DNA from: Kushneria aurantia DSM 21353
GTDB taxonomy: Bacteria; Pseudomonadota; Gammaproteobacteria; Pseudomonadales; Halomonadaceae
Direction: 5' to 3'
Length of the DNA: 64,000 nt
Assembly (NCBI RefSeq): GCF_000382245.1
Contig: NZ_KB907870.1
Span: 1-64,000, forward strand
How positions within the stretch are numbered: the stretch's first letter is position 1; each line of letters begins with the position of its first letter. Both the position numbers and the translations under genes were made by a program. Below, piece after piece: positions 53,646 through 62,662 of the stretch. The notes beneath the pieces are model-generated. The model was given only the letters and a program-made list of their open reading frames with translations, ran no database searches and was not told the origin of the DNA.

Positions 53646-54647
53646 ATGTCTCGACTCGCCGATGTACGTCTCTCCGTGCTCGATCTTGCCCCCGTTCGTC
53701 AGGGCGGATCGATCGCCGAGACGTTCGACAACACCACAAGCCTTGCGCGTCGCGTCGAGGCGCTGGGCTACCACCGTTTCTGGCTCGCCGAGCACCATAA
53801 CGCCGAGGGCATTGCCAGCGCGGCTACCTCGGTGCTGATCGGCCATGTCGCCGGCGCCACCTCGACGCTGAGAGTGGGCTCCGGCGGCATCATGCTGCCC
53901 AATCATTCGCCGCTGGTGGTTGCCGAGCAGTTCGGCACCCTTGCGACGCTCTATCCCGACCGTATCGATCTGGGCCTGGGCCGCGCTCCCGGCACGGACG
54001 GCGTTACCGTGCGCGCGCTGGGCCGCGACCCGATGAGTGGCGTCAACGACTTTCCACAGCAGGTGGCCGCGCTGCAGGGATATCTCGGCGACAGCGATCC
54101 TCTCCAGCGGGTACAGGCCTGGCCCGGCCAGGGCACCCATGTGCCGATCTGGCTGCTCGGCTCAAGCGGCTACAGCGCCCAGTTGGCGGCACAGATGGGC
54201 CTGCCGTTCGCTTTCGCCGGCCAGTTCGCACCGGGCTACATGATGGAAGCCCTCCGGCTCTACCGCGATAACTTCCGCCCCTCACAGGTGCTGGAGCGCC
54301 CTTACGTCATGGTCGGCATACCGCTGGTCGCGGCGGAAAACGACGAGCTGGCGCGGTATCACGCCACCACGCAGCAACAGAAGTTTCTATCGCTGATTCG
54401 TGGCCGACGCATCAAGCTGGCGCCACCGGTGGAGGAGATGGACTGGAGCCCTCAGGAGCAGGCGGCAATCGCCAATAACCTGGGGGCCTCGATTGTCGGT
54501 GGGCCGGAGACACTGAAAACGGAACTGGAAGGTTTTATCGAGCGCACCGGCGCCGACGAAATCATGGTCAACTCGGACTTCTACAGCAACGCCGACCGGC
54601 TGCGCAGCTACGAGATCCTTGCCGATGTATGGCAGGGGCGGCACTGA
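53646..54647 (+). CDS. LLM-class flavin-dependent oxidoreductase (luciferase-like)
   Basis: A 333-residue bacterial-luciferase-like monooxygenase (TIM barrel using FMNH2 or F420) of the YhbW/MsnO8 group. Diagnostic blocks: [26 protein letters not shown] (about 39-64), [23 protein letters not shown] (about 78-100) and [13 protein letters not shown] (about 107-119). AGG lies 6-9 nt before the ATG. The gene is convergent with the TAXI TRAP permease; only 18 bp separate the stop codons, with no terminator visible between. Physiological substrate unknown. Confidence 0.93.
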   Translation: MSRLADVRLSVLDLAPVRQGGSIAETFDNTTSLARRVEALGYHRFWLAEHHNAEGIASAATSVLIGHVAGATSTLRVGSGGIMLPNHSPLVVAEQFGTLATLYPDRIDLGLGRAPGTDGVTVRALGRDPMSGVNDFPQQVAALQGYLGDSDPLQRVQAWPGQGTHVPIWLLGSSGYSAQLAAQMGLPFAFAGQFAPGYMMEALRLYRDNFRPSQVLERPYVMVGIPLVAAENDELARYHATTQQQKFLSLIRGRRIKLAPPVEEMDWSPQEQAAIANNLGASIVGGPETLKTELEGFIERTGADEIMVNSDFYSNADRLRSYEILADVWQGRH

Positions 54648-54665
54648 ACGCCGCCCCTGCCGGGC

Positions 54666-56894
54666 TCAGGCGGCCCGGGCGCTGTCGCCCTTTGCGCCCG
54701 CAGCGCGGTTGCCGAGGAATACCACCACGGCAATCACGGCACCGGCCAGATCGCTGATGAAGCCGGGGAAGATCAGCATCAGCGCACCAGCGCCGGACAG
54801 TACCCGCATCGGCAGCGACACCTTCGTCCACAGATAGCCCTCGGCCGCCACTGCCAGCAGCGTCACGCCCACCACGCTGGTCACCAGCACCACCGAGATG
54901 TTGGCCAGGGTGGTATCGATCATCAGCATTTCATGGGCGAAGACGAACATGAAGGGCACCACGAAACCGGCGATCGCCAGCTTCATCGCCTGGAAGCCGG
55001 TGGCATTGGGTGACCCGCCGCTGATACCGGCACCGGCGTAGGCGGCAAGCGCTACCGGCGGCGTCAGGTTGGCGAAAATGCCGAAGTAGAAGACGAACAT
55101 GTGAGCGACGAACACCGCCGTATCGCTGCTGCCCGAAAGTTCACGGAACAGCGGCAGATTGAGCAGAATCGGCGCTGCCATGGTGCTGGTGATGATGTAG
55201 GTGGGAATGCTGGGCAGCCCCATACCCAGTACGATCGAAGCGATCATGGTCAGCAGCAGCGTGACCATCAGCTGAATCATCGGGCTGGGAATGTGCGAGC
55301 CCATCGCTACCACCGCGTCGGCGGCTTCCAGCGCAATGCCGGTAAGCGTCGCCACGCCGACGATAATACCTACCGCGCCGCAGGCCACTGCCACCGGAAT
55401 GGCGTTGCGCACGCCCCCTTCCATGGCGTCGATACAGTCCTTGACGTCCATCTTCTCGGCTACCAGACCGCGCCAGGCGCGCAGTGCGTTGATAATAATC
55501 GGCACCGCGATCACGCCCAGCAGCGACCAGCGTGAATCCGGCACCGACGGCACTACACTACCGCGCAGCAGACCCTGCAGCTGCGGCTCGAACACCAGCG
55601 CCAGCAGGATGATCGCCAGACCGATGACCACGCGGCGGGTGCCGCAGATCAGGACGGTCGCCGCGATCGACCAGAAGGCGGCAAAAAACGGCGCCCGACC
55701 GTCCGCCAGCAGCCAGATCAGCACTGCCATGGGAATCAGCAGATGGCCGCGCTCCAGCATCACCGCACGCACCGGCGTCAGCTCCGAGCGGGGGATGCCC
55801 TTGAGGCCGTTGCGCAGGGCGCGCAGGTGCACCTGAATCAGCACCCCCAGATAGAACAGCAGCGCCGGAATGATGCCGGCCAGCATCACCTGGGTATAGG
55901 GTACCGACAGCACCTCCGCCATGATGAAGGCGGCAGCGCCCATGATGGGCGGCAGAATCTGCCCGCCCACGCTGGCTGCCGCCTCGACCGCACCGGCGAA
56001 GTTGGGTCGGTAGCCGGTCTTTTTCATCAGCGGAATGGTAAAGGCGCCGGTGGTCACCACATTGGCGATCGCCGAACCGTTGATCGAGCCCAGAAAGCCA
56101 CTGGCGATCACCGCCACCTTGGCCGGACCGCCGCGAGAGTGCCCCGCTACGGCCAGCGCGAGATCGTTGAAGAGTTGCCCCAGCCCGGACTTGCCGAGAA
56201 AGGCGCCAAAAAGGATAAACAGAATAATATAGCTGGCCGATACCGCGATCGCCGAGCCCAGCAGCCCCTCGGTGATATAGACCAGATGCGAGATCAGCTG
56301 ACGGCCGATGGCCAGCAGGATATTGCTGTTGAGATCAGGATAGAAGGAGAGCCGGGCGTAGATACCGTAGATCAAAAAGGCGGTCGCCAGCAGCGTCAGC
56401 CCCCAACCGGTGGCACGCCGGGTTGCATCCAGCACCAGCAGTATGGCGACGATGCCCACCGCCATATCGAAATTGGAGATACGCCCCGCCGAGAGAATGA
56501 TACGGTCGGCGGAAAACAGCATATAGACGCCAATAGCCAGCGCCAGCAGGGCCAGTACGCTGTCGCGCAGCGGCACCCGGTCGCGGGCGCCCTTGCGACT
56601 GAAGGGATAGAGCACAAAAGCCAGCGCCAGCAGGGTATAAAGGTGAATGCTGCGCTGCCTGATATCGATCAGCGGCCCGGCGGTGGAGGTATACAGATGA
56701 AAGATCGCCAGCAGTACCCCAATGATGGTGACCAGACGGGCAAAAAACGCCGGCAGACTGTGGCGGATGGCACTTTCGCGATCATATTTCTCCAGCATCC
56801 CCGGGTCGATCGCTTCGCCCTTGCCGCTTAGACCGAGTGGTGAGGAGGCCCCGGAGGTGGTCTCTTCGTTCACCGACTGGCTTTTGTTCACCAT
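54666..56894 (-). CDS. TRAP transporter fused 4TM/12TM permease (DctMQ), system 2
   Basis: A 742-residue integral membrane protein fusing the DctQ-like and DctM-like units, as in system 1. Signatures: GGPAKVAVIASGFLGSINGSAIANVV and GGQILPPIMGAAAFIMAEVLSVPYT (about 305-335, 365-385), GLPSIPTYIITSTMAAPILL in the second half. It is clearly paralogous to, but not a close copy of, the 724-residue protein at 28380. It overlaps the DUF1850 gene by 7 bp. Confidence 0.94.
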   Translation of the reverse strand: MVNKSQSVNEETTSGASSPLGLSGKGEAIDPGMLEKYDRESAIRHSLPAFFARLVTIIGVLLAIFHLYTSTAGPLIDIRQRSIHLYTLLALAFVLYPFSRKGARDRVPLRDSVLALLALAIGVYMLFSADRIILSAGRISNFDMAVGIVAILLVLDATRRATGWGLTLLATAFLIYGIYARLSFYPDLNSNILLAIGRQLISHLVYITEGLLGSAIAVSASYIILFILFGAFLGKSGLGQLFNDLALAVAGHSRGGPAKVAVIASGFLGSINGSAIANVVTTGAFTIPLMKKTGYRPNFAGAVEAAASVGGQILPPIMGAAAFIMAEVLSVPYTQVMLAGIIPALLFYLGVLIQVHLRALRNGLKGIPRSELTPVRAVMLERGHLLIPMAVLIWLLADGRAPFFAAFWSIAATVLICGTRRVVIGLAIILLALVFEPQLQGLLRGSVVPSVPDSRWSLLGVIAVPIIINALRAWRGLVAEKMDVKDCIDAMEGGVRNAIPVAVACGAVGIIVGVATLTGIALEAADAVVAMGSHIPSPMIQLMVTLLLTMIASIVLGMGLPSIPTYIITSTMAAPILLNLPLFRELSGSSDTAVFVAHMFVFYFGIFANLTPPVALAAYAGAGISGGSPNATGFQAMKLAIAGFVVPFMFVFAHEMLMIDTTLANISVVLVTSVVGVTLLAVAAEGYLWTKVSLPMRVLSGAGALMLIFPGFISDLAGAVIAVVVFLGNRAAGAKGDSARAA

Positions 56895-57454
56895 GTCATA
56901 ATTCCCTTTTCAACTTTCGGTGGCAACTGCCCGCGTTGTATCCAGTGCCACCAGGGGCGCCATAATGCCGACGCCGCCCACAGCAGTGGTCGCCGCTGCT
57001 GCTGTATGCGCAGTATTGGAGCGCTGCCGAGCGATGCCATATCAAAGCGCCGCCCGGCATAGAGCAGACGATAGTGCTCCTGCGAAGCGGCCTGTACCAG
57101 CAGCGGATCGACACGCCTGTCGATTCCTGCCATAACGACCCAGCCATTGTCGATGCGCGTGGCGCTGCCGATGCTGTCCGGTACGCCGGCACCGAAAGTG
57201 CGAAAGCGCGTGGCCACCAGCCGTGTCCCGCCGGGGACAAGACGGAAGTATTCAATCCAGTCCTCACGCTCCACGGAGTGCTGCCAGCGTAGTGCAAACC
57301 CGGTGCCCTCGCCGCCCGGAAAGGCCCAGCGCAGTGCAACGCTATTGTCCGTCTGCAGTACGCCCAGCGTCAGCCACGGCAGCGGCCAGCACAGTCCTGC
57401 CAGAAGTGCGACCAGCACCACAATGACCGCCGGTCGCACGCGCCGCTGCTGCAC
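56888..57454 (-). CDS. DUF1850 domain-containing protein
   Basis: A 188-residue protein with an N-terminal membrane anchor (about 9-32) and a DUF1850 domain (about 35-140). Typical pattern: WQHSVEREDWIEYFRLVPGGTRLVATRFRTFGAGVPD. The family is found mostly between TAXI binding proteins and fused TRAP permeases, as here, so a role in assembly or function of the transporter is probable though unproved. It lies 8 bp after the TAXI gene and overlaps the permease gene by 7 bp. Confidence 0.92.
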   Translation of the reverse strand: MQQRRVRPAVIVVLVALLAGLCWPLPWLTLGVLQTDNSVALRWAFPGGEGTGFALRWQHSVEREDWIEYFRLVPGGTRLVATRFRTFGAGVPDSIGSATRIDNGWVVMAGIDRRVDPLLVQAASQEHYRLLYAGRRFDMASLGSAPILRIQQQRRPLLWAASALWRPWWHWIQRGQLPPKVEKGIMTW

Positions 57455-57462
57455 GGTCTGGA

Positions 57463-58626
57463 TCAGCTACCGCTGCCTTGCGTATCGCTGCTGCCATTGC
57501 TCTGTGTGTCACCGCTGCCGGAGTCGCCTGTCGAGCCCTGGCTGTGCATCTGCTCATAGAACATCGCCGCCCCCGGATGTACCGGCAGAATCAGGTTCTG
57601 ATCGAGGCTGGCCGGATCGATCTCGCGCAGCGCGCCAACCGCGACCTGCTCGGAGCCAAGATACTCTTCGAAACGCTGGGCCAGCTGCTCGGCGACATCG
57701 TTACGCATCGAGGCCGGGGCGATCAGCAGGTTGCGAATCGACACGGTATCCACCGCTTCGTCCAGGTTGTAACGCTCGGGCGCACCGGCGGGGATTTCGT
57801 AGGTCTGATAGTAGGGATAATCGGCCATCAGCTGTTCGGCCGTATCGCCGTCGATTTCAACGAAATGAATATTACTGCTCTGCATCAGGCCGGTGATGTT
57901 GCTGTTGGGCACGCCGGAGGTGAAGAAGGCGGCATCGAGATTGCCATTGCTCATCTCGGTGACGCTGTCGGCATAGCCGGTGTGGCTGACGCGAGCGAGA
58001 TCGCTGTACTCGAGGCCAGCAGATTCCATTACGATTCTGGCACTGGCTTCCACGCCGGAGCCTACCTGCCCTACGCCCACACGCTTGCCGGCCAGATCGC
58101 TGATGCTGTTGATGTCGCTGCCATCCATCGCCACCACCTGCACCACGTTGGGATAGAGGCCGGCAATAGCGGTAATATCAGCGGCATTGCCCTCAAAGTG
58201 ATTCTGGCCGTTGAGGGCGTCGTAGGCGACGTCGCTCATGACGATCGCAAGCTGGTTAAGGCCATCCTGGATATTCTGGATGTTCTGTACCGAAGCGCCG
58301 GTCGACACCACCTGGACGTTGCTGACCAGCGGGCTCTGTTCGAATACCGACTTCAGCGCACCGCCCAGCGCGTAGTAGGCACCCGAGGTACCGCCGGTAC
58401 CAAACACCAGCCGGACCGGCTCAGCCGCTTCACTGCTGCTGGCGCTGTCGGTGCCGTTCTGCGCGCTGCTGCTCTGCGCGCTGCTGCCGCTCTGGCTCTG
58501 CTGCTCGCTGCTGCCCTGGTTCTGTTGATCGGTGCCGCTTTGCTGTTCGCTGTCGTCACCACCGCCACAGCCGCTCAGCGCCAGCAGTGTCAATGAAGCC
58601 GCTACCAGTCCGACTCTGTAGTCCAT
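57463..58626 (-). CDS. TAXI-family TRAP solute-binding lipoprotein 2
   Basis: A 387-residue TAXI binding protein with a lipoprotein signal (lipobox LSGC, cysteine about 20) followed by a long Gln/Ser/Gly-rich linker (about 23-68), after which VRLVFGTGGTSGAYYALGGAL opens the TAXI domain. The lipid anchor and linker distinguish it from the secreted protein of system 1. The ATG at 58626 has GAGAGGAAG upstream. The reading frame is open for 55 more codons through the MITE-like element, but the signal peptide then would be internal. Ligand unknown. Confidence 0.92.
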   Translation of the reverse strand: MDYRVGLVAASLTLLALSGCGGGDDSEQQSGTDQQNQGSSEQQSQSGSSAQSSSAQNGTDSASSSEAAEPVRLVFGTGGTSGAYYALGGALKSVFEQSPLVSNVQVVSTGASVQNIQNIQDGLNQLAIVMSDVAYDALNGQNHFEGNAADITAIAGLYPNVVQVVAMDGSDINSISDLAGKRVGVGQVGSGVEASARIVMESAGLEYSDLARVSHTGYADSVTEMSNGNLDAAFFTSGVPNSNITGLMQSSNIHFVEIDGDTAEQLMADYPYYQTYEIPAGAPERYNLDEAVDTVSIRNLLIAPASMRNDVAEQLAQRFEEYLGSEQVAVGALREIDPASLDQNLILPVHPGAAMFYEQMHSQGSTGDSGSGDTQSNGSSDTQGSGS

Positions 58627-58651
58627 GTCTGCTTCCTCTCTCGTCTCGTTT

Positions 58652-58802
58652 TTAAGGAAACGCTGCATAAATGCCTGCGCTAGCGAATCGCTGCGTTGCG
58701 TGGTACTCGAACACTCGCCTAACCCCATGTTATGTCTCGTGTTCTGTGTTCCATGCGCCTTGCGCTTCATCTCGCTCGTCGATTTATTCAACGTTTCCTT
58801 AA
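58652..58802. mobile_element. MITE-like element with terminal inverted repeats
   Basis: A 151-bp segment bounded by inverted repeats of 21 bp that match at 19 positions: TTAAGGAAACGCTGCATAAA (from 58652) and the complement of ATTTATTCAACGTTTCCTTA (to 58802). Both ends carry TTAA, which fits the YTAR target duplication of IS5-group elements, leaving ends GGAAACG...CGTTTCC. There is no transposase inside. The interior holds short palindromes (GCGCTAGCG...CGCTGCG). Confidence 0.7.
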
Positions 58803-58902
58803 CATGTCCGCCTGGGCGTTTGCGCAGCCACTGTATACAGCAAACTGCGGTGATTACAATTAATTACGCTTGTGGAAGACTGCCGCGAACTTATCCTTTG
58901 GT

Positions 58903-58930
58903 CTTATAGCGCAGGGCGAATAAATGTCAT
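58903..58930 (-). promoter_or_regulatory. Sigma-70-type promoter of TAXI operon 2
   Basis: Minus strand: ATGACA (58930-58925), 16-bp spacer, TATAAG (58908-58903), five of six matches to each consensus. Transcription would start near 58896 and read through the MITE-like element. Confidence 0.55.
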
Positions 58931-58957
58931 GGGCGCTCCCTGCGCCGCGACGCTTTG

Positions 58958-59710
58958 TCAATAGCTGCCCTTTTCGACAAAGTTGCGCATCAATCCGGCC
59001 AGCGGTGCCGGCATCTCCATCGGCAGCAGGTGGCCGAACCCGGGCATGATCTCGAAACGCGGCGCGGCAAGCTGACCCAGCACCCGTTCACGCTGGGTCT
59101 GCGGCGGCAGTGAGGGGTCGCGATCGCCGACGATGACGATAGCGGGATAATCGAGCACTCCCACCTCGTCAGCGTAATCTTCACGGCTGCCGTCACGCGG
59201 CCAGGCCTGCCAGGCCTCGGGCGAGGCGCGCATGGCATCCTCTACCGCGTCCCGGTAGCGCTCATCCGAAAGCGGTTGCGCGATGGCACCGTCGATAAAC
59301 TGCTCGGCCTGTTCACGGCTGTGGTCGAAGGCCTGCTGGAAACTGCGCTCGGCATCGCTCACCGGCTGCGGTCCGGCCGGCGCCGGCGCCACCAGGATCA
59401 GCGACTCGAGCCACGGCGGGCGGCGCGAGGCGAGCAGCATGGCCACCTTGCCGGAGAAGGAGTGCCCCACCAGCACCACTCTGTCGAGGCTCAGTGTCTC
59501 GATAGTCTGCGCCACGCGATCCGCCATCGAGCGCACGTCGAAGTCGGTTTCGTGAGCGGCATCGCCAAAGCCGGGCATATCCAGCGCCACACAGCGATAG
59601 TCGGCTTCGAGATGAGGAATGACCTCCAGCCACTCGCGATGCGAGTTGCCGAAAAAGTGCATCATTACAAAAGCGGGCGATCCTTCGCCGCGATCGATCA
59701 GTGGCAGCAT
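58958..59710 (-). CDS. Alpha/beta hydrolase
   Basis: A 250-residue alpha/beta-hydrolase fold protein. The nucleophile serine is in LVGHSFSGKVAML (about residue 84), the acid is likely Asp in IVGDRDPSLPP and the histidine is in PGFGHLLPMEMP near the C-terminus. HFFGNSHREW (about 18-27) provides the oxyanion region. No signal peptide, so cytoplasmic. Substrate cannot be told. It is encoded upstream of, and in the same direction as, TAXI operon 2, but the promoter between them argues for separate transcription. Confidence 0.9.
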   Translation of the reverse strand: MLPLIDRGEGSPAFVMMHFFGNSHREWLEVIPHLEADYRCVALDMPGFGDAAHETDFDVRSMADRVAQTIETLSLDRVVLVGHSFSGKVAMLLASRRPPWLESLILVAPAPAGPQPVSDAERSFQQAFDHSREQAEQFIDGAIAQPLSDERYRDAVEDAMRASPEAWQAWPRDGSREDYADEVGVLDYPAIVIVGDRDPSLPPQTQRERVLGQLAAPRFEIMPGFGHLLPMEMPAPLAGLMRNFVEKGSY

Positions 59711-59923
59711 GCCAACCTCCCTGTCACAACATTAAAAGGGTGCCCGAGGCCGCCGACCGATCAGGATGCAACGTCAGCGCACATCGAGCTGTCATAGAGG
59801 ATAGCCCCTGCTCGAGCTTATGAAAGCACGCCCCTTGTCGTGCTGTGCAACGCAATGTCTATACTCGACCAAAGGCGCCGCCCCGGCAGGGGCTCATAAC
59901 GCAACGGTCAGAAGAGGAATGTC

Positions 59924-60229
59924 ATGGCAATTCAATCCAGCGGCTACATCGTGGTCCGCGAGACGGGCATTATTGGCGTGGGCGAGAGCATTACCGAAGC
60001 GGCCGGTCAGGCGCTGGAGTGGCTCGATGACTACGACAGCGTCGAGGCGCTGGTCGGCGCACTGGAGAAGGACGTCGAGAAGGCCCATGCCGCGGATGGC
60101 AAACCCTATGTCAGGCGCGCCACCGCAAGGCTGATGGAGGCGGTCGAAAAGGGTGGCACACCGGAGCAGTGGACGCTGGTCGATAACGTAGCCTGCACGG
60201 CCGAGGAGGCTACCAGGGTCAGCCGTTAG
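59924..60229 (+). CDS. Hypothetical protein, 101 aa
   Basis: Not recognised. A 101-residue acidic, soluble protein starting SSGYIVVRETGIIGVGES, followed by helices with SITEAAGQALEWLDDYDS and a C-terminal TPEQWTLVDNVACTAEEA. The short strand-helix pattern with GIIGVGESITEA resembles small HicB-like or DUF partial folds, but I cannot assign it. AGAGGA precedes the ATG at 5-7 nt, and the coding statistics fit the neighbours. It is convergent with the cardiolipin-synthase-like gene. Confidence 0.65.
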   Translation: MAIQSSGYIVVRETGIIGVGESITEAAGQALEWLDDYDSVEALVGALEKDVEKAHAADGKPYVRRATARLMEAVEKGGTPEQWTLVDNVACTAEEATRVSR

Positions 60230-60266
60230 CCTTCACCCATGGGCAGGACATGAGACAGCCACGGGG

Positions 60267-61730
60267 TCACAGCAGACGCCGGACACCGGGCAGTGCCCCG
60301 ACCCATTTCTGCACTCTGGCCGGCCAGTCGCCGGGCTCGCGGCGAAACCGACGCTCGCGCTGTTTGTCGTCGTTGCAGGTCCAGCACAGCCCGTGGTCAT
60401 CGAGAGTGACACGAAAGCTGCTGTCCGGTTCGAGGGCGCGATCGATGACCCGGCTGAGCTGGGCGTTCAATTCGGGATGGCGCACCAGCAGTCCCATCTC
60501 GGTATTCCACCAGATGGAGCGCGGATCGATGTTGAGCGAGCCCACGAATATTCGGTCGTCATCGATGGTGATCGACTTGCCGTGCAGGCTGGAGGCGAGC
60601 GCGCCGAAATGATGCTGGCGTCGCCGTCGGTGGCGCTTGCGCGGGGTATGCCCCTCGCGCAGCTCATGAACGCTGGCGCCCAGCTCCAGATAGCGCTGGC
60701 GCCAGCCGGCCCAGGCGCCGTTGACGATCGGCGCGTCGTTGGCATCCAGTGAGTTGGTCAGCACCGTCACCGTTACACCGCGCTCGAGCAGGGCTTCGAG
60801 ATCGATCACCTGTCGCTCGCTGGGAACGAAGTAGGCCGACACAATGCGCACGTGCGATGTCGCCGAAGCGATGGCACGTCCCAGCGCCGGTGCCAGGCTC
60901 ATCTCCAGTGGTGGATAGCCACGGCTGGCTGCCTTGTCGGGATGGTCCCACAGCAGCTCCCCCTCGCTCGACACCATCTCGCCCAGCCCCCGGGATAGCT
61001 CCCGCGCCTCTTCGTGATGGATGGGCAGCCAGGGCGAGTCGGCCAGCTCCTCGCCGCTCAGCAGGCGGGCCAGCTCATCGCGCAGCTGCGGCCACTGATA
61101 GTCGGCTTCAAGCGCCACCAGCGTTTCCAGCTCGCGCACAAGCCGACCCTGCCAGTAGGCGTCAAAACAGCGCCTCATCTGCGCCACCACGCTGCCCCCG
61201 GCCACCAGCATATCCAGATCGGCGAAGTTGTATTCGCTGTTGACGATGAAATAGTCATCGCTCATGTTGCGCCCGCCGGTAATGCCGAGGCGATCATCCA
61301 CCAGCCACAGTTTGTTGTGCATGCGTCGATGCGAACGCGCCAGGGTCAACCCCATCGCCAGCTGATGGCTCCAAAACCAGCGCCGCCAGAAGGTCACCGG
61401 ATTGAACAGGCGCACCTCGATGCGCGGATGCGTCACCAGTGCCCGCAGCATGCGCTGAATCAGAATGGCGCTGATGTCATCGACCAGCAGGCGCACGGCG
61501 ACACCGCGCTCTGCCGCCGCCAGCAGCTCGGCGGTCAACACCCGACTGGTCACACCGTCCTCGAACTGATAGATGAGAATATCGATGCTGCATTCGGCAT
61601 GACGCGCCAGATGGGCGCGCACCTCAAACGCCTCCAGACCGTCCGAGAGCAGCCGCATGCCGCTCTCTCCTTCACTGCCCCAGGGGGCGGCCCAGCGCGC
61701 CAGCTTGCCGGCGGGTTCATTCGTGCTCAT
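60267..61730 (-). CDS. Phospholipase D-like / cardiolipin synthase-like protein
   Basis: A 487-residue protein with two PLDc domains. HKD motif 1 is HNKLWLVDD (within MHNKLWLVDDRLGITGGRN), motif 2 HGKSITIDDD (within HGKSITIDDDRIFVGSLNID). It resembles the YmdC/ClsC class: no N-terminal membrane segments, and PLD domains separated by about 240 residues. It probably acts in phospholipid exchange (cardiolipin formation) or hydrolysis. Start 61730 gives MSTNEPAGK; an ATG at 61742 adds four residues. It overlaps the small membrane protein gene by 14 bp. Confidence 0.88.
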   Translation of the reverse strand: MSTNEPAGKLARWAAPWGSEGESGMRLLSDGLEAFEVRAHLARHAECSIDILIYQFEDGVTSRVLTAELLAAAERGVAVRLLVDDISAILIQRMLRALVTHPRIEVRLFNPVTFWRRWFWSHQLAMGLTLARSHRRMHNKLWLVDDRLGITGGRNMSDDYFIVNSEYNFADLDMLVAGGSVVAQMRRCFDAYWQGRLVRELETLVALEADYQWPQLRDELARLLSGEELADSPWLPIHHEEARELSRGLGEMVSSEGELLWDHPDKAASRGYPPLEMSLAPALGRAIASATSHVRIVSAYFVPSERQVIDLEALLERGVTVTVLTNSLDANDAPIVNGAWAGWRQRYLELGASVHELREGHTPRKRHRRRRQHHFGALASSLHGKSITIDDDRIFVGSLNIDPRSIWWNTEMGLLVRHPELNAQLSRVIDRALEPDSSFRVTLDDHGLCWTCNDDKQRERRFRREPGDWPARVQKWVGALPGVRRLL

Positions 61731-61974
61731 GGCAGGATCCATGGTCGCGCTGCTTCAGCGACCGATTGCGGTGATAGCGGCGCAACAATGCGGACCACAA
61801 CGCTGCGGCCAGCATGACGGCCAGGGTAATGCCCTGGGCGGGACGAATCAGCGGTTCGGGAAGCAGGGTCTCAAAGAGTATGATCAGGATAAAGCCGACC
61901 GCCTGGCTGGTGATCGCCAGAATACGCGGCGTATCGCGGCGGCGCGAGGATCGAGCGCGACGTGAATCTGTCAT
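61717..61974 (-). CDS. Small membrane protein, 85 aa
   Basis: An 85-residue protein with a basic N-terminus (SRRARSSRRRDT), two membrane segments (about 20-35 and 43-60) and a His/Glu-rich basic tail. It overlaps the following PLD gene by 14 bp, which suggests coupling and a possible partner role. No strong ribosome site upstream; the frame is open further but overlaps the divergent gene at 62041. Family unknown. Confidence 0.6.
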   Translation of the reverse strand: MTDSRRARSSRRRDTPRILAITSQAVGFILIILFETLLPEPLIRPAQGITLAVMLAAALWSALLRRYHRNRSLKQRDHGSCHEHE

Positions 61975-62040
61975 TAAGCGGTCACCGGCGTGCTGAAAGA
62001 TCTGTAACCCTGTCAGTCTAACGCATGATGGAAAAATCCC

Positions 62041-62538
62041 ATGCCTTTCGACCCTCCACCGGTGTGGCTGCTGCCGCCGGTGATCGCGGCTCTGGTGGCA
62101 GCCAGGTGGCTGTGGCGACAACAGATGAACATCGCGGCCCTGTCACTCACCCTGGCAGCGCTGCTCGGCACGCTATTCGTTACCGGCTATCGGGCAGTCC
62201 ACACGCCCCGGCCGTACGCGCTCGCGACCCCCGTCGAACTGGTGGATATTGCCGGCAGGCCGCACGGCCTGCCGAGCGAAGTACCCGCACCGCTTGTGCT
62301 GTGGCGCAGCGATTGCCAGGCCTGCCGGGCGCGGCTATCGCAACTGGCCGAGCTGCCCGATGAAGAACGCCGCCAGTGGCGGCTGGTCAACCAGGGCGAG
62401 GCGCTGCTGACCGTGCAGCGCTATGTGGACAACACCCATCCGAATCGCTTTGCCGACAGGCAGATACTGCTCGACCCGCGCCAGCGGCTTTGGGCACAAT
62501 CGGGCGAACCTTCGCTACCCACGATCATCGCCCCCTGA
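62041..62538 (+). CDS. Membrane-anchored thioredoxin-like protein with CxxC
   Basis: A 165-residue protein with two N-terminal hydrophobic segments (about 8-22 and 30-50) and a small thioredoxin-like domain. The sequence LVLWRSDCQACRARLSQLAEL (about 95-115) has a CQAC motif placed after a beta-strand as in TlpA/thioredoxin folds. PSLPTIIAP at the C-terminus may contain the cis-Pro loop. Thiol-disulfide function in the periplasm is suggested but the family is not recognised exactly. GATGGAAA upstream is a weak ribosome site. Confidence 0.65.
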   Translation: MPFDPPPVWLLPPVIAALVAARWLWRQQMNIAALSLTLAALLGTLFVTGYRAVHTPRPYALATPVELVDIAGRPHGLPSEVPAPLVLWRSDCQACRARLSQLAELPDEERRQWRLVNQGEALLTVQRYVDNTHPNRFADRQILLDPRQRLWAQSGEPSLPTIIAP

Positions 62539-62662
62539 GCGCGCCGATACAGCGCACGGACGCTGCCTGTCGCGTCCATTTTGGTTAGCATGGGCGCCCC
62601 GAGGTGCAGCCGCCCTCCCGGCCCGCACGAAACGCCCAACCGGGCAGCAACTCCGAGGCATC

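Larger units (their letters stand above)
58627..58957 (-). other. Leader and promoter region of TAXI operon 2
   Basis: About 330 bp: ribosome site next to the ATG, a 151-bp MITE-like element (58652-58802), then about 100 bp to a promoter candidate at 58903-58930. No other gene is seen. Confidence 0.6.
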
